Origin: Caccocola sp964450835
GTDB taxonomy: Bacteria; Synergistota; Synergistia; Synergistales; Synergistaceae
Direction of reading: 5' to 3'
DNA length: 28,632 bases
NCBI GenBank assembly: GCA_964450835.1
Contig: CAYVEQ010000025.1
Span: 1-28,632 of the forward strand
A program made the translations under genes and the position numbers. Shown here in pieces: positions 7,215-15,543 of this stretch (its first letter is position 1; every line of letters begins with the position of its first letter). The notes under the pieces were generated by a model. The model searched no databases, was not told where the DNA came from, and saw only the letters and a program-made list of their open reading frames with translations.

Positions 7215-7248
7215 CCTCCGCGAGGGGGAGGGGTTTGCGGATTTTTTT
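7215..7248 (+). terminator. Possible attenuator in the regulator's leader
   Basis: TCCGC (7217-7221) can pair with GCGGA (7237-7241), directly followed by T7 (7242-7248), a short terminator-like hairpin about 95 bp before the regulator's ATG. A competing small hairpin, CCTC-CGC-GAGG (7215-7225), would use the same left arm. The stems are short, so control by attenuation is only a suggestion. I see nothing else in the leader from 7102 to 7341 apart from GC-rich palindromes. Confidence 0.3.
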
Positions 7249-7341
7249 GTTTTCGCGCCGCGCCGGATTTGTGGCGCGTCCGTCTGTTAAAGCGTAAAAT
7301 GTACGGCGTAGCCCAAGCGCGGAGGTTAAAGGCGGTGCGTT

Positions 7342-10272
7342 ATGAGATACAGAGCCAGACTGCTGGGGCGGCCGGAACTGTTCGTCGACGGCAAGCCCTA
7401 TCTCTTTTCTTTCAAAAAATCGCAGATACTCGCGCTCATGCTCACCGAGGAGCGCTGCATCCCGAAGGACAAAGCATGCGAGTACCTCTGGCCCGACAAG
7501 ACTCCGAAAAAGGCGCGGCGCAATCTCAGCAACGCGGTCAGCCGCATAAAAAAAATCTTTCCGGTGAGCATTGCGGGCGGCGTCGTCACTCTCGGCGATA
7601 ATGTGAAAATAGAGCGGGACGTCGATCTTCTGCTGCGCATAGATTCTCTTGAATGGAATGAGATTTCGGAACTCTGCCGCCCCTTCATGGACTCGGCCGA
7701 CATCGACGGCTGGGAGGCTTTCAGCGACTGGCTGCTGCCGAAGCGTCAGCATTATCACAATTTGCTTGTCAAAAATTTGAAGAAACGTGCGCAGGCACAG
7801 CTCGCCGGCTTCGCGCAGAACCGTTTCGAGGACGCGCTTCTCTGCTATGAGAAGCTGGCCGCGTGCGAGCCTTACGACGAGAAGATTCACGGCGAGCTTG
7901 TGCGGCTTTACATCAAAACGAATCAGAAAATCAAGGCGATAAACGCGGCGCGTGCCTTTTCGGGCAGAATAGAAAATGACTTCGGCATCAAGGCCGATCT
8001 TTCCGATATTTCGACTCTCATAAAGCGCAGAGGCGACGGGCCGGCAATCCGCGCCTCACGGCGGGATACCCGCGACAACCCGCTCTCGCGCAGCGACGAG
8101 GTCATGAAGATGCTTGGTTTTTTCGCTGGCGCCGGCGAGGGGCGTTCGCTCTGCGGCATGGTGTGGGGAGAGCAGGGCATAGGCAAGACTGTTTTTATCG
8201 GCGAGATAACGTCGATTCTCGCGGAGCGCGGCTGGGAGTGTTTCACTCTTTCATGCTGGCAGGAGGAAAAGCCCTGCCCTCTGGCTTCGGTGACGCGGCT
8301 TTTGAAATCTCTGCATATCTCGCTCTCGCAGAAGAAAAATATAAAATCTCTCTCCGACATCGGCTATTCCTATATAGCGGAGATGATCCGCGAGCGCGTC
8401 GCGCCTTCAGGCGGCGTTAAGAGGCTGCTCGTGATAGAGGACATGCAGTGGATGGACGACGCGTCGTGGAACATTCTTGAGACCGTCATGTGCGACACCG
8501 GCGCACCCCTTAATATGCTCGTCTCGGGCTTTGAGGAGATACGCCCGACGTTCATGCTGCGGACGGCGCTCGCCGATGAGCCTTTTGAGAAGTTCGAGCT
8601 GACGCTGCGGCGCTTCAACCTCGAGGAGACGGGGCGCATCTGCCGCGAGACGGCCCCCGGAGAGGAGTGGACGGACGAGCTGATACACGAGGTCTATATG
8701 CAGACGGAGGGCAATCCCTTTTTTATCCGCGAGTTCATAAAGAACAAATCGGAGGGCGTGCAGGGCGACGGCAGACAGTACAGATATTTTTCGACTGTGG
8801 AGCTGCTCGGCGAAAACGAGCGCCTTTTCCTTGAAGCTATAGCCGTCTGCCCCGAATACGCCTCGATGAAGCATATCGCGCGCGTTCTTGAGATTTCACC
8901 TCTTGATGTGTCGAAACTCTGCAACAACCTGCGGCTCCACGGCTTTCTCCGCGAGCGCGAGGCGGAGGAGGGCGACGTCTTCTACTATTTCACTCACACG
9001 AAGCTGCGCGAGATGCTGCTTAACGGCATGTTGGCGTCCCGCAGGACTGCGCTCCACACGAAAAACGTCGAAATACTCGAGGCCGAGGCGCCGGCGCGGC
9101 TGCGGTACCGCCACAGGAAGCTCTGCGCGCGGCTCTTCTATCACTGCCGCGAGGCGCGGATGCCGCTGAAAGAGCTCTACTGGCGCGTGCGCGAGCTCGA
9201 GCTCACTTTTACGGCCGTTCACGAAGTCTTCCCGACGCTTGTCGATCAGGATCTGATGCACTACATACCGACGGCGGAGGATTCCGATTACACAAAGAAA
9301 GCGATGAACGACGCGTGGGAGATAATGGACCGCCTCTTTCGAAGCGAGGGCGGCAGCCCCGAACTGCTCGCGCTTGAACGCGACCTTTATATTTTGAAGG
9401 GCGGCTATCTCTGGTGGAGCCGCCGCTGCGACGACGCGGCGTATATGCTGCGCGCGGCGCTGCGCAAGGCACTCGCGGCGGGGGAGGCGGAGCCGGTAAT
9501 CAAAGCGGGAGTGCAGATGTGCTACCTCGCCATACAGCGCGACGACGGGAAACGCCTCGCCTACCGCGCTAAAAAACTCCTGCGTTTCGCGAAAAAGAGC
9601 GGCTTTCGCGAATGGGAGGGGACGGCTCTGCGTTTTCTCGGGATATCGCGCGTTCTGCTGGCAAAGTACGACGAGGCGGACAAATACCTGCTTATGTCGG
9701 CGGCTGTCTTTGAGAAGCTCGAGGAAAAAGGCATCAACTATACCGTCTGCATTATAGCGGCGGACCATTTCCGCGGCGACTCGCTTTTCGCGCGGAAGAA
9801 AATCAGAGAGGCGCTCGAATTATACGAAAACTGCGTTAAAGTCGGAGAGTCCGTCTCGCTCTTCCGCGGCTTGGGCCTCGCTCTCGCCAAGGCTGCCTTC
9901 TGCCATATGCTGCTCGGCAATTACCAAGAGGCCGAGGAACGTCTTCAGCGCATGGGCAAGGTATACAACATCATGCACACGGAATGGGAGGACGGCCTTC
10001 AGGGCGGCGGCATAGCCTTCAGCCTGATGGGGGTGCTCCACTGCCGCAAGAAGGACTGGTATCACGCTGGGATCTGCTTCAGCGTGGCCCGCCGCCTCGC
10101 GGGCGAAACAAAGCGCCCTCTGTGGCAGGCCGTGCTTTGCTGGGCGAAGTTGGAGCTTTACAGGAATGCCGGTGAACTTCCGAAAGAGTTTGCCGAGGGC
10201 GTTCTGCCGCATCCGCGCGCGTGGTATGAGGAACAGCTCGCTCTCTTAAAACGCAAAGTCGGTTGGATGTAA
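7342..10272 (+). CDS. SARP-like transcriptional activator with ATPase and TPR regions
   Basis: A 976-residue regulator in AfsR/SARP order. Residues 1-95 are an OmpR-type winged helix, residues 100-230 a bacterial transcriptional activator (BTAD) helical domain, and residues 255-560 a STAND-type ATPase with a P-loop GEQGIGKT (276-283) and Walker B LLVIED (362-367). The remaining 400 residues are helical TPR-like repeats, the usual place for sensing an inducer or partner. There is no C-terminal LuxR-type helix-turn-helix. It is divergent from the corrinoid methyltransferase pair, whose promoter has SARP-style heptamers, so it is probably their dedicated activator. The signal is unknown; by analogy with STAND regulators, ATP and a ligand of the TPR region would switch it. 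The ATG at 7342 follows AAGGCGG. The protein is cytosolic and DNA-bound. Confidence 0.85.
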   Translation: MRYRARLLGRPELFVDGKPYLFSFKKSQILALMLTEERCIPKDKACEYLWPDKTPKKARRNLSNAVSRIKKIFPVSIAGGVVTLGDNVKIERDVDLLLRIDSLEWNEISELCRPFMDSADIDGWEAFSDWLLPKRQHYHNLLVKNLKKRAQAQLAGFAQNRFEDALLCYEKLAACEPYDEKIHGELVRLYIKTNQKIKAINAARAFSGRIENDFGIKADLSDISTLIKRRGDGPAIRASRRDTRDNPLSRSDEVMKMLGFFAGAGEGRSLCGMVWGEQGIGKTVFIGEITSILAERGWECFTLSCWQEEKPCPLASVTRLLKSLHISLSQKKNIKSLSDIGYSYIAEMIRERVAPSGGVKRLLVIEDMQWMDDASWNILETVMCDTGAPLNMLVSGFEEIRPTFMLRTALADEPFEKFELTLRRFNLEETGRICRETAPGEEWTDELIHEVYMQTEGNPFFIREFIKNKSEGVQGDGRQYRYFSTVELLGENERLFLEAIAVCPEYASMKHIARVLEISPLDVSKLCNNLRLHGFLREREAEEGDVFYYFTHTKLREMLLNGMLASRRTALHTKNVEILEAEAPARLRYRHRKLCARLFYHCREARMPLKELYWRVRELELTFTAVHEVFPTLVDQDLMHYIPTAEDSDYTKKAMNDAWEIMDRLFRSEGGSPELLALERDLYILKGGYLWWSRRCDDAAYMLRAALRKALAAGEAEPVIKAGVQMCYLAIQRDDGKRLAYRAKKLLRFAKKSGFREWEGTALRFLGISRVLLAKYDEADKYLLMSAAVFEKLEEKGINYTVCIIAADHFRGDSLFARKKIREALELYENCVKVGESVSLFRGLGLALAKAAFCHMLLGNYQEAEERLQRMGKVYNIMHTEWEDGLQGGGIAFSLMGVLHCRKKDWYHAGICFSVARRLAGETKRPLWQAVLCWAKLELYRNAGELPKEFAEGVLPHPRAWYEEQLALLKRKVGWM

Positions 10273-10649
10273 AGAGATCAGGCAGCGCTTCGCCCGTGCG
10301 TCTATCGCGAAGAGCCGCGGCTTAAAAACCGAGGAGGAAAATACAGCGAAAGCACAGCGCGTATCGCGCCGACGGGTTGCGGCTTTCGCTGGCGAATTTC
10401 AGGCGGCAGCGGAAATCCGCGTGTATAGCGTGAAGTGCCGGCGGTGCGGCTGTGCAAAAATTTCAGCGCGGAAAGTTTAACCTCCGCCTTTCGGAAAAAC
10501 GAGCGAATGCGGTGCCTTGCGACCGTTTTTTTGTTTTTGCGCCTCGCGCCGCGCGAGAAAAGAAAAGAGACGGGAGTTCCCGCCTCTTTTTTGTGTTTTA
10601 AAAATCTCGGCAAAAGCGCGAAAGTGCGCGGCTTTCGCCACGCCGCGTT
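10273..10649. other. 377-bp convergent intergenic region
   Basis: No gene is supported between the 3' ends of the regulator (plus) and the homocysteine methyltransferase-like gene (minus). It contains a short GC hairpin (CTCGCG/CGCGAG, 10543-10557) and the bidirectional terminator at 10563-10592. I recognise nothing in the rest. Confidence 0.5.
10563..10592. terminator. Bidirectional intrinsic terminator
   Basis: AAAAGAG-A-CGGGA pairs with TCCCG-C-CTCTTTT across a two-base loop with a single mismatch. It is followed by further T on the plus strand, and the flanking A-run serves the minus strand. It separates the convergent regulator and methyltransferase-like genes. Confidence 0.7.
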
Positions 10650-11537
10650 TCAGCTTTCCGCCTCGAGTTTTTTCCTGATTTTTTCTACAAGCCTTCTGAT
10701 GTAGGCCGGGTTTGTGCCGCAGCAGCCGCCTATGTATGTCGCGCCGAGATCTATCGCGGGCAGCACGTCGTCCGTGAAGCTCTCGATGTCAAATGAGGAG
10801 TCTATTGTGCCGTCGCTCTGCATTATCGGCGTTCCCGCGTTCGGCTTGAATATTATGGGCAGGTCTGTGGCTTCCTTGAATGCCGAGACAACGGGGAGCG
10901 CATCCGCCGGCCCAAGCGAGCAGTTGAGGCCGACAGCCGCGACTTTGGGATAAGGCTTCAGTCCCTCTACAATGTCTTTCGCGGAGTTGCCCATCATTGT
11001 GCGGGGAATTTTCGCCCTCACGCCGCTTTTGTTCGCGCCCATGAAGCTCATGGAGCAGAAGATCGGAACGTCGTACGCGGAGGCGGCTTCGGCGGCGATT
11101 TTCATCATGGTGAGATCCATGAATGTCATCAGGTATATGATGTCTGGGTGTTCGCTCATTCCCGCGCCTATCTGCTCCTCGTACATCGCTTTCGCCTCTT
11201 CGTGCGAAATTTTGCCGTAGGGTTTGAGTAGCCCCGTGAGAGGCCCCACAGAGAGGGCGACCTTTACTCTGCCCTTTGATGTGTCGCGGGCTATCCTCAC
11301 TCCAGCCGACACCACTTCCTCGACGCTGTACGAGCTTGAGCGCGCCACTTCGGCGCCGTTTGCCGCGAAGGTGTTCGCCAGGACTATGTCGGCACCCGCG
11401 CCGATGTATTCCTCGATGAGCTCGCCCACTATTTTCGGGTTTTCGATGTTATAGCGCCATACCGGAACTTTGTCCGTCGCTTTTTCCCAGAGGCTGGTTC
11501 CCGTCGCCCCGTCGAGCATTATTATTTTTTTGTTCAT
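10650..11537 (-). CDS. Homocysteine S-methyltransferase-family protein
   Basis: A 295-residue TIM-barrel protein of the family that includes the MetH N-terminal module, BHMT and MmuM. It begins with the family signature LDGATGTSL and the GADIVLANTF strand. The three zinc-binding cysteines that activate homocysteine thiolate are present: Cys206 (LNCSLG) and Cys272-Cys273 (GGCCGTNP). It would methylate homocysteine to methionine, or another thiol, from a donor not shown by sequence. It is stand-alone, without the folate and B12 domains of MetH, so it needs a partner methyl donor. The corrinoid protein encoded 3.7 kb away is a candidate, but that is inference. It may be co-transcribed with the GGGtGRT gene 123 bp upstream. 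Cytosolic. Confidence 0.85.
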   Translation of the reverse strand: MNKKIIMLDGATGTSLWEKATDKVPVWRYNIENPKIVGELIEEYIGAGADIVLANTFAANGAEVARSSSYSVEEVVSAGVRIARDTSKGRVKVALSVGPLTGLLKPYGKISHEEAKAMYEEQIGAGMSEHPDIIYLMTFMDLTMMKIAAEAASAYDVPIFCSMSFMGANKSGVRAKIPRTMMGNSAKDIVEGLKPYPKVAAVGLNCSLGPADALPVVSAFKEATDLPIIFKPNAGTPIMQSDGTIDSSFDIESFTDDVLPAIDLGATYIGGCCGTNPAYIRRLVEKIRKKLEAES

Positions 11538-11660
11538 TGTTATGCACTTCCCGCCTTTCTTCCCGTTTTACTCTTACAACGCGCCGCGCCGCGGCTCGGA
11601 GCCGGACGGAAACCGGAAGGGCGTCGGCTTCCGCGCATTACGGCTTGCATCAAGCCGCCG

Positions 11661-12659
11661 TTACTTCATCGCTTCCTCGACGGCGACCGCGACGGCGACG
11701 GAGGCTCCCACCATCGGGTTGTTTCCCATGCCGATGAGTCCCATCATGTCGACGTGCGCCGGCACGGAGGAGCTGCCCGCAAACTGCGCGTCGCTGTGCA
11801 TGCGTCCCATTGTGTCCGTCATCCCGTAGCTCGCGGGACCCGCCGCCATGTTGTCGGGGTGCAGTGTGCGGCCGGTGCCGCCTCCCGAAGCAACTGAGAA
11901 ATATTTCCTGCCGTGCTCGTTCGCCCATTTCTTGTAGGTCCCGGCAACAGGGTGCTGAAAGCGCGTCGGGTTTGTCGAGTTGCCTGTTATCGACACGTCG
12001 ACGCCTTCATGTATCATTATCGCGACGCCTTCGCTTACGTCGTCGGCGCCGTAGCATCTTACCTTTGCCTTGTCGCCGTCTGAGAAGGCTTTTTCTTCCA
12101 CGATTCTGAGCTCGCCCGTGAAGTAGTCGTATTTCGTTTCGACGGCGGTGAAACCGTTTATGCGCGAGATGATGTAGGCGGCGTCTTTGCCCAGTCCGTT
12201 GAGTATCACGCGCAGCGGCTCTTTGCGCACTTTGTTCGCGGTGCGCGCTATGCCTATCGCGCCTTCGGCGGCTGCGAAGGACTCGTGCCCGGCGAGGAAG
12301 CAGAAGCATTTTGTCTCTTCGCGCAGCAGCATCGCGGCCAGGTTGCCGTGGCCCAGACCGACTTTGCGCTGATCCGCCACCGAACCTGGAACGCAGAAGG
12401 CCTGCAGTCCCTCGCCGATTTTTTCGGCGGCTTCGGCGGCGCTCTTTACGCCGCTTTTTATCGCGTTTGCCGCGCCGAGCGTGTAGGCCCACAGGGCGTT
12501 TTCAAAGGCGATGGGCTGAATGCCGCGCACGATTGACGCCGCGTCGACGCCTTTTGAAAGGCAGAGGGCGCGCGCCTCCTCAAGGTCTTTGAAGCCCTTT
12601 TCCGCGAGGAATGAGTTTATTTTTTCTATTCTGCGCTCGTAACCTTCAAAGTTTGCCAT
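11661..12659 (-). CDS. GGGtGRT-family protein
   Basis: A 332-residue protein named for its invariant glycine motif, here GGGTGRT at residues 259-265. It also contains the Gly-rich GLGHGNLAAM segment and conserved CFCFLAGHESF. The family is widespread in anaerobic bacteria and archaea, and its function is unknown. The motif resembles a nucleotide- or phosphate-binding loop, but that is only a visual impression. The gene follows the NifU-like scaffold gene with 12 bp between stop and start, and AGGAGGGG sits in that gap, so the two are surely co-transcribed. This pairing suggests a role linked to an Fe-S cluster, which cannot be shown from sequence. It has no signal peptide or membrane segment. 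Confidence 0.85.
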   Translation of the reverse strand: MANFEGYERRIEKINSFLAEKGFKDLEEARALCLSKGVDAASIVRGIQPIAFENALWAYTLGAANAIKSGVKSAAEAAEKIGEGLQAFCVPGSVADQRKVGLGHGNLAAMLLREETKCFCFLAGHESFAAAEGAIGIARTANKVRKEPLRVILNGLGKDAAYIISRINGFTAVETKYDYFTGELRIVEEKAFSDGDKAKVRCYGADDVSEGVAIMIHEGVDVSITGNSTNPTRFQHPVAGTYKKWANEHGRKYFSVASGGGTGRTLHPDNMAAGPASYGMTDTMGRMHSDAQFAGSSSVPAHVDMMGLIGMGNNPMVGASVAVAVAVEEAMK

Positions 12660-12671
12660 TTCGTTCCCCTC

Positions 12672-13364
12672 CTACTGCCTGCGCGGGTCGATAATCCGCG
12701 CGGCTTCGGCGTAGCGCCCGTATGTGCCGACGTTTTTCTCAAAGGCTTCTTTCGGGTCGGCGCCCTTGCGTATGGCCTCCATCATCTTGCCGAGAGAGAC
12801 GTAGCGGTAGCCGATTATCTCGCCGTTCGCGTCGATTGCCTGGTCGAGAACGTAGCCTTCCGCCATTTCAAGGTAGCGCGGCCCCTTGGGCAGAGTGCCG
12901 TACATCGTGCCTATTTGCGAACGGAGCCCTTTGCCCAAGTCTTCGAGGCCCGCGCCTATCGGCAGTCCGTTTTCCGAGAAGGCACTCTGCGTGCGTCCGT
13001 AGGCTATCTGGAGGAAGAGCTCGCGCATCGCCGTGTTGATTGCGTCGCAGACGAGGTCGCTGTTGAGCGCTTCAAGCAACGTCTTGCCCGGCAGAATTTC
13101 CGCCGCCATCGCGGCGGAGTGCGTCATGCCGGAGCAGCCTATCGTTTCCAGGAGGGCTTCCTGTATGACGCCCTCCTTGACGTTGAGAGTGAGCTTGCAG
13201 GCGCCTTGCTGCGGCGCGCACCAGCCCACGCCGTGGGTAAAGCCGGAGATGTCGCCCAGCTGTTTCGATTCTACCCATTTCCCTTCTTCCGGTATCGGGG
13301 CGGGGCCGTGGTGTACGCCCTTCGCCACGCATACCATTTCTTCTACTTCGCGGGAACACTGCAT
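12672..13364 (-). CDS. NifU/IscU-like iron-sulfur scaffold protein
   Basis: A 230-residue protein with an IscU/NifU N-terminal-type fold. The core cysteines Cys49 (GWCAPQQGAC), Cys56 and Cys77 (ETIGCSGMTHSAAM) correspond to the scaffold's cluster ligands. Residues 90-130 continue the fold, and the C-terminal 80 residues are an extension beyond classical IscU of about 125 residues. The start is the ATG at 13364, preceded by AAGGAGG at eight bases; a longer reading from 13436 would overlap the phosphohexomutase gene and has no such site. It leads a two-gene unit with the GGGtGRT gene. Rather than general Fe-S assembly, for which no IscS partner is present, it may serve its neighbour specifically; this is inference. 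Cytosolic. Confidence 0.82.
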   Translation of the reverse strand: MQCSREVEEMVCVAKGVHHGPAPIPEEGKWVESKQLGDISGFTHGVGWCAPQQGACKLTLNVKEGVIQEALLETIGCSGMTHSAAMAAEILPGKTLLEALNSDLVCDAINTAMRELFLQIAYGRTQSAFSENGLPIGAGLEDLGKGLRSQIGTMYGTLPKGPRYLEMAEGYVLDQAIDANGEIIGYRYVSLGKMMEAIRKGADPKEAFEKNVGTYGRYAEAARIIDPRRQ

Positions 13365-13423
13365 ACAATCTTCCTCCTTGTCCCTTACTTTTTGTTTTTC
13401 GCTGCAATTATCTCCGTGCAGGC

Positions 13424-14812
13424 TCAGTAGCCCCATTCAAAATCGGGACTTCCCGCCTCAACGAGACGTTTTTTCATATCTTTTACGATCTTCGAGAGCG
13501 CCTCTTCCGTGCGTCCCTCGCACCTTGCGACGAGGACGGGCTGCGTGTTCGAGGCGCGCACCAGCCCCCAGCCGTCGGGGTAAGTTATGCGCACGCCGTC
13601 TATCGTTGTAACATCGAGCTTTTCGGCGAGCGCCCGCTGCGTGACGCGCCCGACTACGGCGAATTTCAGCTCCTCGGGGCAGTCGTAGCGAGTTTCCGTC
13701 GTCGAGGGGTATACCGGGATTTCCGCCGTTATCGCGGAAAGCGGACGGGTGTCGCGCGAGAATATGCGGGCGAGCCGGCCCGCCGCGTAGAAGGAGTCGT
13801 CGTAGCCGTAATATTCGTCGGCGAAGAACATATGCCCCGACACCTCGCCGGAAAAGAGCGCCTTCTCCTCACGCATCTTCGCCTTCACCAGAGAGTGTCC
13901 CGCCTTCCACCAGAGAGGGCGGCCGCCGTATTTTTCCACCGTTTCGGGAAGAGCCATGGAGCTTTTGATCTCGCATATCGCGACAGCGCCCGGGTGCTTC
14001 GGCAGTATCTCGGTCCAGTAAAGGGCCATCAGTCTGTCGCCCCAGAGAATATCGCCCCGTTCGTCGACCACGCCTATTCTGTCCGCGTCGCCGTCAAAAC
14101 CCACTCCGAAGTCCGCGCCCTCGGCGCGCACGCTTTCTATGAGCTTTACGAGGTTTTCGCGCTTCGTCGGGTCGGGGTGGTGGTTCGGGAAAGTGCCGTC
14201 CGGCTCGCTGTAAAGCTCCGTCACAGCACAGCCTATCCGCCGCAGAAATTTCGGCGCGTAGAGACCACCGGCGCCGTTGCCGCAGTCGCAGACGATTTTC
14301 GGCGTGCGCGGCCCCAGTGATATTTTTGAAACCAGCATGTCGATGTATTCGTTGTTAATGTCGGCGCGCGTCAGCGCGCCTTCGTGAGGCGGCGAGGAAA
14401 AGCCGCTCTCGCGGATGATTTTAAGAATCTCCCGTATGTCGTCTCCCCATAGCGTCGATTTGTCGAAGGCGAGCTTCAACCCGTTGAACTCCTTCGGGTT
14501 GTGGCTCCCCGTCACCATTATGCCGCCGCCCACGGAAAGGCGGTAGAGGCTCCAGTAAAAGGCGGGAGTCGAAACCATGCCTATGTCCGTAACGTCGACA
14601 CCGGCCGCCGCGAGTCCGCGAGCCGCCTGCGCCTTTATGCGTGGCGTTGAAAGCCTCGCGTCACCGCCGAGCGACGCTGCCGTCACGCCCCGCGCGGCAA
14701 GCCACGAGCCGAAGGCCCGCCCTATAAGATAGACGTTTTCGTCGGTAAGCTCGCTCTCCGCTATGCCCCTGATGTCATATTCGCGGAAAATATGCTCCGG
14801 TATGCGGCTCAT
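13424..14812 (-). CDS. Phosphomannomutase/phosphoglucomutase
   Basis: A 462-residue alpha-D-phosphohexomutase that interconverts hexose 1- and 6-phosphates through a phosphoserine. It shows the phosphoserine loop TGSHNP (Ser103), the magnesium loop DGDADR (Asp240, 242, 244), the sugar-selecting loop GEVSGHMFF and a C-terminal phosphate-binding loop (RASNTQPVLVAR). The GEVSGH loop is typical of dual phosphomannomutase/phosphoglucomutase enzymes of the AlgC/ManB kind. Length is normal. Start: the ATG at 14812 begins with the usual SRIPEHIFREYDIRG. The ATG at 14842 would add ten residues and also has an AAGG upstream, so it is not excluded. It feeds sugar nucleotides for envelope polysaccharide. 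Its neighbours do not extend that pathway. Confidence 0.92.
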   Translation of the reverse strand: MSRIPEHIFREYDIRGIAESELTDENVYLIGRAFGSWLAARGVTAASLGGDARLSTPRIKAQAARGLAAAGVDVTDIGMVSTPAFYWSLYRLSVGGGIMVTGSHNPKEFNGLKLAFDKSTLWGDDIREILKIIRESGFSSPPHEGALTRADINNEYIDMLVSKISLGPRTPKIVCDCGNGAGGLYAPKFLRRIGCAVTELYSEPDGTFPNHHPDPTKRENLVKLIESVRAEGADFGVGFDGDADRIGVVDERGDILWGDRLMALYWTEILPKHPGAVAICEIKSSMALPETVEKYGGRPLWWKAGHSLVKAKMREEKALFSGEVSGHMFFADEYYGYDDSFYAAGRLARIFSRDTRPLSAITAEIPVYPSTTETRYDCPEELKFAVVGRVTQRALAEKLDVTTIDGVRITYPDGWGLVRASNTQPVLVARCEGRTEEALSKIVKDMKKRLVEAGSPDFEWGY

Positions 14813-14901
14813 TGTGATTTCCCCCGTTTCTGCTTCTATCATATTACCTTAAAAGCATAATCCTTGCGCGTGCCTTTTGCAACGCGTCGCGCGGGTTATT
14901 T

Positions 14902-15513
14902 TTACTGCCTCCCGACCGCCAGCACCGCTATTATGCTGTGCATGGGGCCGAGGTTCAGCGCGTCCTCGATAAAGGTTCTGTTGAAAGCGGTCAGCAGACG
15001 CGCCTTGAGCCTGAGAGCGTTCGCCGCGAGAGCCGCGTTCTGCGACATGGCTCCGGCGGCGAGTTCCGCAATGCCGTTTATATTGATAACGCCGCGGTCC
15101 ACGAACACCAAAAGGCAGGGCGCGCTCTTCGCAAAATCCTGACTGACGGCGCTGCGCAGAATTTTCTTTTCGTTTACCTCAATCAGCCCGTTTTTCTCCC
15201 AGTTGTAAAGAAAGCCGCCCTTTCTCAGCATCACAAAGACGCTGACGTTCGGGTCGCGCCCGGTAATCACCGGCACTGTCCAGCTGTTTTCTCCGTTCCG
15301 GCCCGTTGCCGCCCACAGCAGCGCGGAGAGTTCATCTAGCGTCAGATCATCTTTCGTGAAATTTCGCTCGGGCGCGGAGACACGCGAGGAAAGAGTCGAA
15401 AAAATGCCGGGGCCTCCCTCTCTCTGTGGCTCCGGCAGCACAACGGACGCCGCGGCAGCGCACGACGGTAGCGCGATAGCGAGAACCGCCGCGAGAACGA
15501 TAATTTTTTTCAT
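14902..15513 (-). CDS. Exported SagB-type nitroreductase-fold protein
   Basis: A 203-residue protein with an N-terminal signal sequence (Lys-Lys, then a hydrophobic core, then PSCAAAAS). The mature part matches the SagB/ThcOx-like nitroreductase family: LSALLWAATGRNG near the front, the VYV-type strand (VSVFVMLRKGGFLYNW), a central AGAMSQNAALAANALRL helix and a glycine-rich C-terminus. Members bind FMN and oxidise or reduce small substrates. Export of such an FMN enzyme is unusual, and the cofactor-binding residues are not clear enough to claim activity. The cysteine before AAAAS could be a lipoprotein site, although proline two residues before it fits poorly. Start: ATG at 15513 after GGGGGGA; the ATG at 15528 lies inside that site. 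Confidence 0.72.
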   Translation of the reverse strand: MKKIIVLAAVLAIALPSCAAAASVVLPEPQREGGPGIFSTLSSRVSAPERNFTKDDLTLDELSALLWAATGRNGENSWTVPVITGRDPNVSVFVMLRKGGFLYNWEKNGLIEVNEKKILRSAVSQDFAKSAPCLLVFVDRGVININGIAELAAGAMSQNAALAANALRLKARLLTAFNRTFIEDALNLGPMHSIIAVLAVGRQ

Positions 15514-15543
15514 AAAAAATCCCCCCATGGTTTTTATAAAAAT

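Noticed and set aside
12007..12492. Arginine-rich minus-strand frame inside the GGGtGRT gene
   Set aside because: Shifted frame of a recognised gene; composition is that of a frame-shifted GC-rich gene.
13365..13436. Upstream start for the NifU-like protein
   Set aside because: It would overlap the phosphohexomutase gene, lacks a ribosome-binding site, and translates the AAGGAGG that serves the ATG at 13364.
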